DNA from: Cercis canadensis
Taxonomy: Eukaryota > Streptophyta > Magnoliopsida > Fabales > Fabaceae
NCBI GenBank assembly: GCA_003255065.1
Contig: QAOA01003075.1
Coordinates: 62,001 to 126,000 of the forward strand
Length of the DNA: 64,000 nucleotides
Direction of reading: 5' to 3'
How positions within the stretch are numbered: position 1 is the first letter of the stretch; each line of letters begins with the position of its first letter. The translations under genes were made by a program, and so were the position numbers. Shown in pieces: positions 60,766-64,000 of the stretch. The notes beneath the pieces are model-generated. The model was not told the DNA's origin and made no database searches. It saw only the letters and a program-made list of their open reading frames with translations.

Positions 60766-62220
60766 TTGTTTAGTATCCTCTATATAAGAATTGTTGTACT
60801 TTTTTTTTATCGTTAAAATAGCTATTTATAAATTAAGATTATGATTTTATCAATTTAATTGTTCAAGGCCGAAAGAAATTAATTTAATTGTTGAATTTTT
60901 TTGAGTTATTAGTATTTAAAATTTTACAAAAAAATTTATAGAAATATTTGGAATTCATAAATACATAATTGAATAATTGATAGTTGTTTTTTTTAAAAGA
61001 ATATTATAGATTAATATAAAATAAATTAGTCAAGCTCATAGAAAAATAAAATGATCAAGTGAAAATTTAATTTTAGAATGCTATAAAATTTTATATATAT
61101 GAGTTATGATGTGATCCAACGATAAAATTTGTAAAGACAGCTTTTTCATAAAAAAAAAAAAAACAACAACATATTAATTATATAAGAGTNAAAAAAAAAA
61201 CAACATATTAATTATATAAGAGTGATTCAACTCTTATACTAGTGTTAATATGTCTTAATCTATATTAATAGATAAAGCCGATTCTCTTTTTGGTATTCTT
61301 TTTTAAAAAAAAAATTCTATAGATTTATTCAATAAAGATACTCTTATAATTCAAACTATACAAAAAGAAACAGTATATTCCCATTATCAACTCTTTAAAA
61401 AGATGCTTTCAAAATATTTGTATTAAAATTTTAAAAGCAAAAGAGAATCCGAGTTTCTCAAAAAAAATTATATTCAAATTTATTTATTGGTTTAGAAGTG
61501 ACCACATTCTTGTAAATAATAACCATTAGATTTAAGTATTATTATTATTATTATTAATAAGTGAAATGACTACATATTCTCCTAAGTAGTTATTATGTTT
61601 ATATATATAATTATCATAATATGTTATCATTTTTATTTAGTATGTAGTCATTATGTTTAAGTATAAATAAAATAATCATAGATGAATATAATAATTATAT
61701 AATACTTATGAATATCTTAGTTATTTCGCCCTATATGTCAAGCACTTAGAATTTTTATCACTTGTGTACTCTAAAGTCTTTTACTCTAAATTTTAAAATT
61801 TAGCCATGTTTCTTATGAGACTAAAGTGACCCACTATAACGTGATAATGTTAACTATTTTGTAATATCATGACAATTTATCATATTATTATTGTGTATCT
61901 AGATAATTACCCATCATCCTTTATCATTATTAATTGAGTTAGTATTTGATAGGATTCCTAGCCTAACATATATAAACATAAACGTGAAAAGAGGCTAATA
62001 GAAAGTCATAAGTATATTATCAAATTTTAAATATTTTGTGAGTGTTAGTAGAATTGTTGCGTAACTATGACACCTTAAATTTTTTCTCTAAAACGTAGGA
62101 CAATCCTATCAAAAGTAAAAACAGGACAAAGCAACTAAATAATAAATATTTTTTTTATGTGATGTACCTATTGGTAATATTTAATTTCATGGCAAAAACA
62201 AATTGTGGATAAATTAAAAT
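60766..62220. other. AT-rich intergenic DNA
   Basis: No gene. A short tandem pair (AACAACATATTAATTATATAAGAGT) flanks a single N at 61190 and is probably an unmerged overlap. An (ATT)n run lies at about 61537-61556. Confidence 0.55.
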
Positions 62221-63705
62221 CGACAAAAAGTAAAAAAAAAAAAAAACTTTCGAGGATCATATTCCTGGGAATAATGATTTTCGGGAATGTTATAAATGTA
62301 TTTGGTTAGCCTTAAACATTTCTAAGAATGTTAGACAATGTTGCTTGAGAATATTTTATTCTCACGTATGGGAATCTTAATATTTTTTCTAAAAATACTC
62401 CTATCTGTTTTAAGTAAAAAAAAAAAAAAGAATAAAGTTACTTCTTATAATTAATGAAATTTTATTGTTTAGAAAATTCATGTCTTTATTTAAAAAAAAA
62501 AAATATTATACTTTGCAACTTTTAAGAGTTTTTTGTCTCTGCTATGACTTTGTTTTTTAGTTGTAACCTTTGGTTGTATACTTGTATCAATAGTTAATAG
62601 AACAATCAGAAAGCAATTGCAGGCTTTTTAGTTCGCTTAATACTATATGTTTTCTTGTCATTTTCTCAGCAATTTTAGGCTTTTTAGTTTCTACTTGAAA
62701 TTCCTTGGTCAATCTTGCTATTTCGTACCAGATTAGAACCAAAATTCTTACATTTTATAGTTATTTCAGGCCATTTACATTCTTGAATTCAGACATTACA
62801 AAAGTGTTTTATACATTAATTTTTTCTGTTTTCTCTAAGCAGTGGATTGGTTTTTCCCCTTCACTTTGCTGCTGCTTTATACATTTGAAACTTAGCGGCA
62901 TTTGGTACATAATTTGTTTTAGTTTCCTGGAATCTCAACTTTGGAAAGTATGATTATCATATTTGGTACAAGTTTTTAAAATAATATTCCTAGAAAAGTA
63001 AGATTCTTAGGAATGGTTTTGGGGTAAGTTTCCCATAAAAATGTTCCCATGGAGAGGGTTGGGAATCTTGGATTCCCATGGCATGGAAAACTATTTTCCA
63101 TATAAAAATATTATTTTACCCACCCTTACCTAAGTTTTTTTTTTATGAANTTTTTTTTTTTTTTTATGAATAATTTCATTAGTTAGTACTACAACTCATA
63201 GACTTTATTTTTGTGAAGAAGAATAAAATATCATATTTGGTACAATTTTTATATTTTAATTTTAGTCAACAAAAAAGTAAAAAAAATATGTGGGTAAGAA
63301 ATGTATTTAAATTTTATTATTATTTATTTTCCCACTTTGTGTGTAAAAAATGTATTTTTTTATACTATTTGTTATATGTAGGTCTCACAATAAAAATGAT
63401 ATANTTTGTGTGTAAAATATGTATTTTTTTATACTATTTGTTATATGTAGGTCTCACAATAAAAATGATATATAATAGTAATTTTTTTCATCCAAATTTA
63501 TATAGGGGTATTTTTGGAAAAATAACATAAATTCACATGAAAGTAGCATTTGAATCAAACATGAAGAAGTAAGATTCTCATAAATGAATATCCAACTTTC
63601 CTAGGAATGTTTACGGCTAACCAAACATAAATTATAATATTCTTGAGAACAAGATACATAGGAATGATGTTTCTCGGGAACAAAAAAAAAATCTTTGTAC
63701 CAAAC
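62221..63705. mobile_element. Long-inverted-repeat element, about 1.5 kb
   Basis: The left part (about 62250-62410: ATTCCTGGGAATAATG, TTTGGTTAGCCTTAAACATT, GGGAATCTTA, AAAATACTCCTAT) returns inverted at about 63500-63690 (ATAGGGGTATTTTTGGAAAA, AATGTTTACGGCTAACCAAA, GGAATGATGTTTCTCGGG). The inverted halves are about 170 bp each. A further related patch at about 62960-63110 hints at a nested or rearranged copy. There is no transposase frame. Single Ns at 63150 and 63404 sit inside and are flanked by duplicated sequence, so the internal length is uncertain. Confidence 0.6.
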
Positions 63706-63731
63706 GCCATCTTAAAAGAAACGCAGGGAAT

Positions 63732-64000
63732 GGAGGGAGAGTGAGAGGGACAGAGAGAAATAGGCATCTATTTTTGTTTTTGTACACTCGCCTTTTTATT
63801 TTCTTCTTTTGAGATTGAAAAGAGATGTAAGAGTGGCAGGTGGAGGAGTGTGTGGCTTTGATGGGTGTGAGTGAGTTTACCTAATATAATGCAGGTGATG
63901 AGAGCCCTGCAACTGCTTTATAAATGAGGCTTGAGTGCTTAAGGCTTTTTCTGCATCACTGGCTTCTTTTGAGAGTTGTTTCTCGAATGAGGTTGAGTTG
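63732..64000 (+). promoter_or_regulatory. Putative promoter of a gene running off the right edge
   Basis: A GA-rich tract (63730-63763) and a TATAAAT at 63919-63925 are followed by sequence with leader-like composition up to the window end. No coding start can be assigned inside the window. Confidence 0.4.

Overview
The window is nuclear DNA of a eudicot plant. It is AT-rich, its genes are split by GT-AG introns, and every recognisable protein belongs to a plant family: tonoplast-type cytochrome b561, eEF2, an OBERON PHD protein, a QALGGH C2H2 zinc finger and a lipid phosphate phosphatase. Most of the rest is intergenic DNA with MITEs, SINEs, a broken LINE, solo LTRs and simple repeats. I see no bacterial-type operon, CRISPR array, rRNA gene or intact tRNA gene.

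Layout. 2.6-4.2 kb: cytochrome b561 gene 1 (+). 5.7-12.65 kb: arm 1 of a large inverted duplication carrying a complete eEF2 gene (+). 15.2-16.7 kb: cytochrome b561 gene 2 (+). 19.0-24.1 kb: an OBERON3-like gene (-). 25.6-28.5 kb: a 1.5-kb unit repeated in tandem, each unit holding a MITE. 28.5-36 kb: intergenic DNA with a MITE, a SINE with clean target-site duplications, a 49-N gap and two unassigned small ORFs. 36.2-40.4 kb: a ZFP4-like repressor-type C2H2 gene (+), probably with a long 5'UTR intron. 41-46 kb: a cluster of related tRNA-derived SINEs. 46.6-47.6 kb: a broken LINE split by a solo LTR. 49.5-50.4 kb: a non-autonomous DNA transposon lying against the stop codon of the next gene. 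50.4-53.1 kb: a seven-coding-exon lipid phosphate phosphatase gene (-). 54.8-60.8 kb: arm 2 of the inverted duplication with a second complete eEF2 gene (-). 62.2-63.7 kb: a long-inverted-repeat element. The right edge looks like the promoter of a gene that runs out of the window.

The genes do not form one pathway. They cover translation elongation (two eEF2 copies), ascorbate-dependent transmembrane electron transfer (two b561 paralogues), meristem chromatin reading (OBERON3-like), transcriptional repression (ZFP4-like) and phospholipid signalling (LPP). The pairing of cytochrome b561 with OBERON3 matches, from memory, neighbouring Arabidopsis loci. The most notable structure is the tail-to-tail pair of nearly identical eEF2 genes about 42 kb apart, whose proteins differ at 3 of 843 positions. 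A second recurring feature is technical: thirteen isolated N characters, most of them sitting between two copies of the same short sequence, which looks like unmerged contig ends. I found no convincing undescribed biological system.
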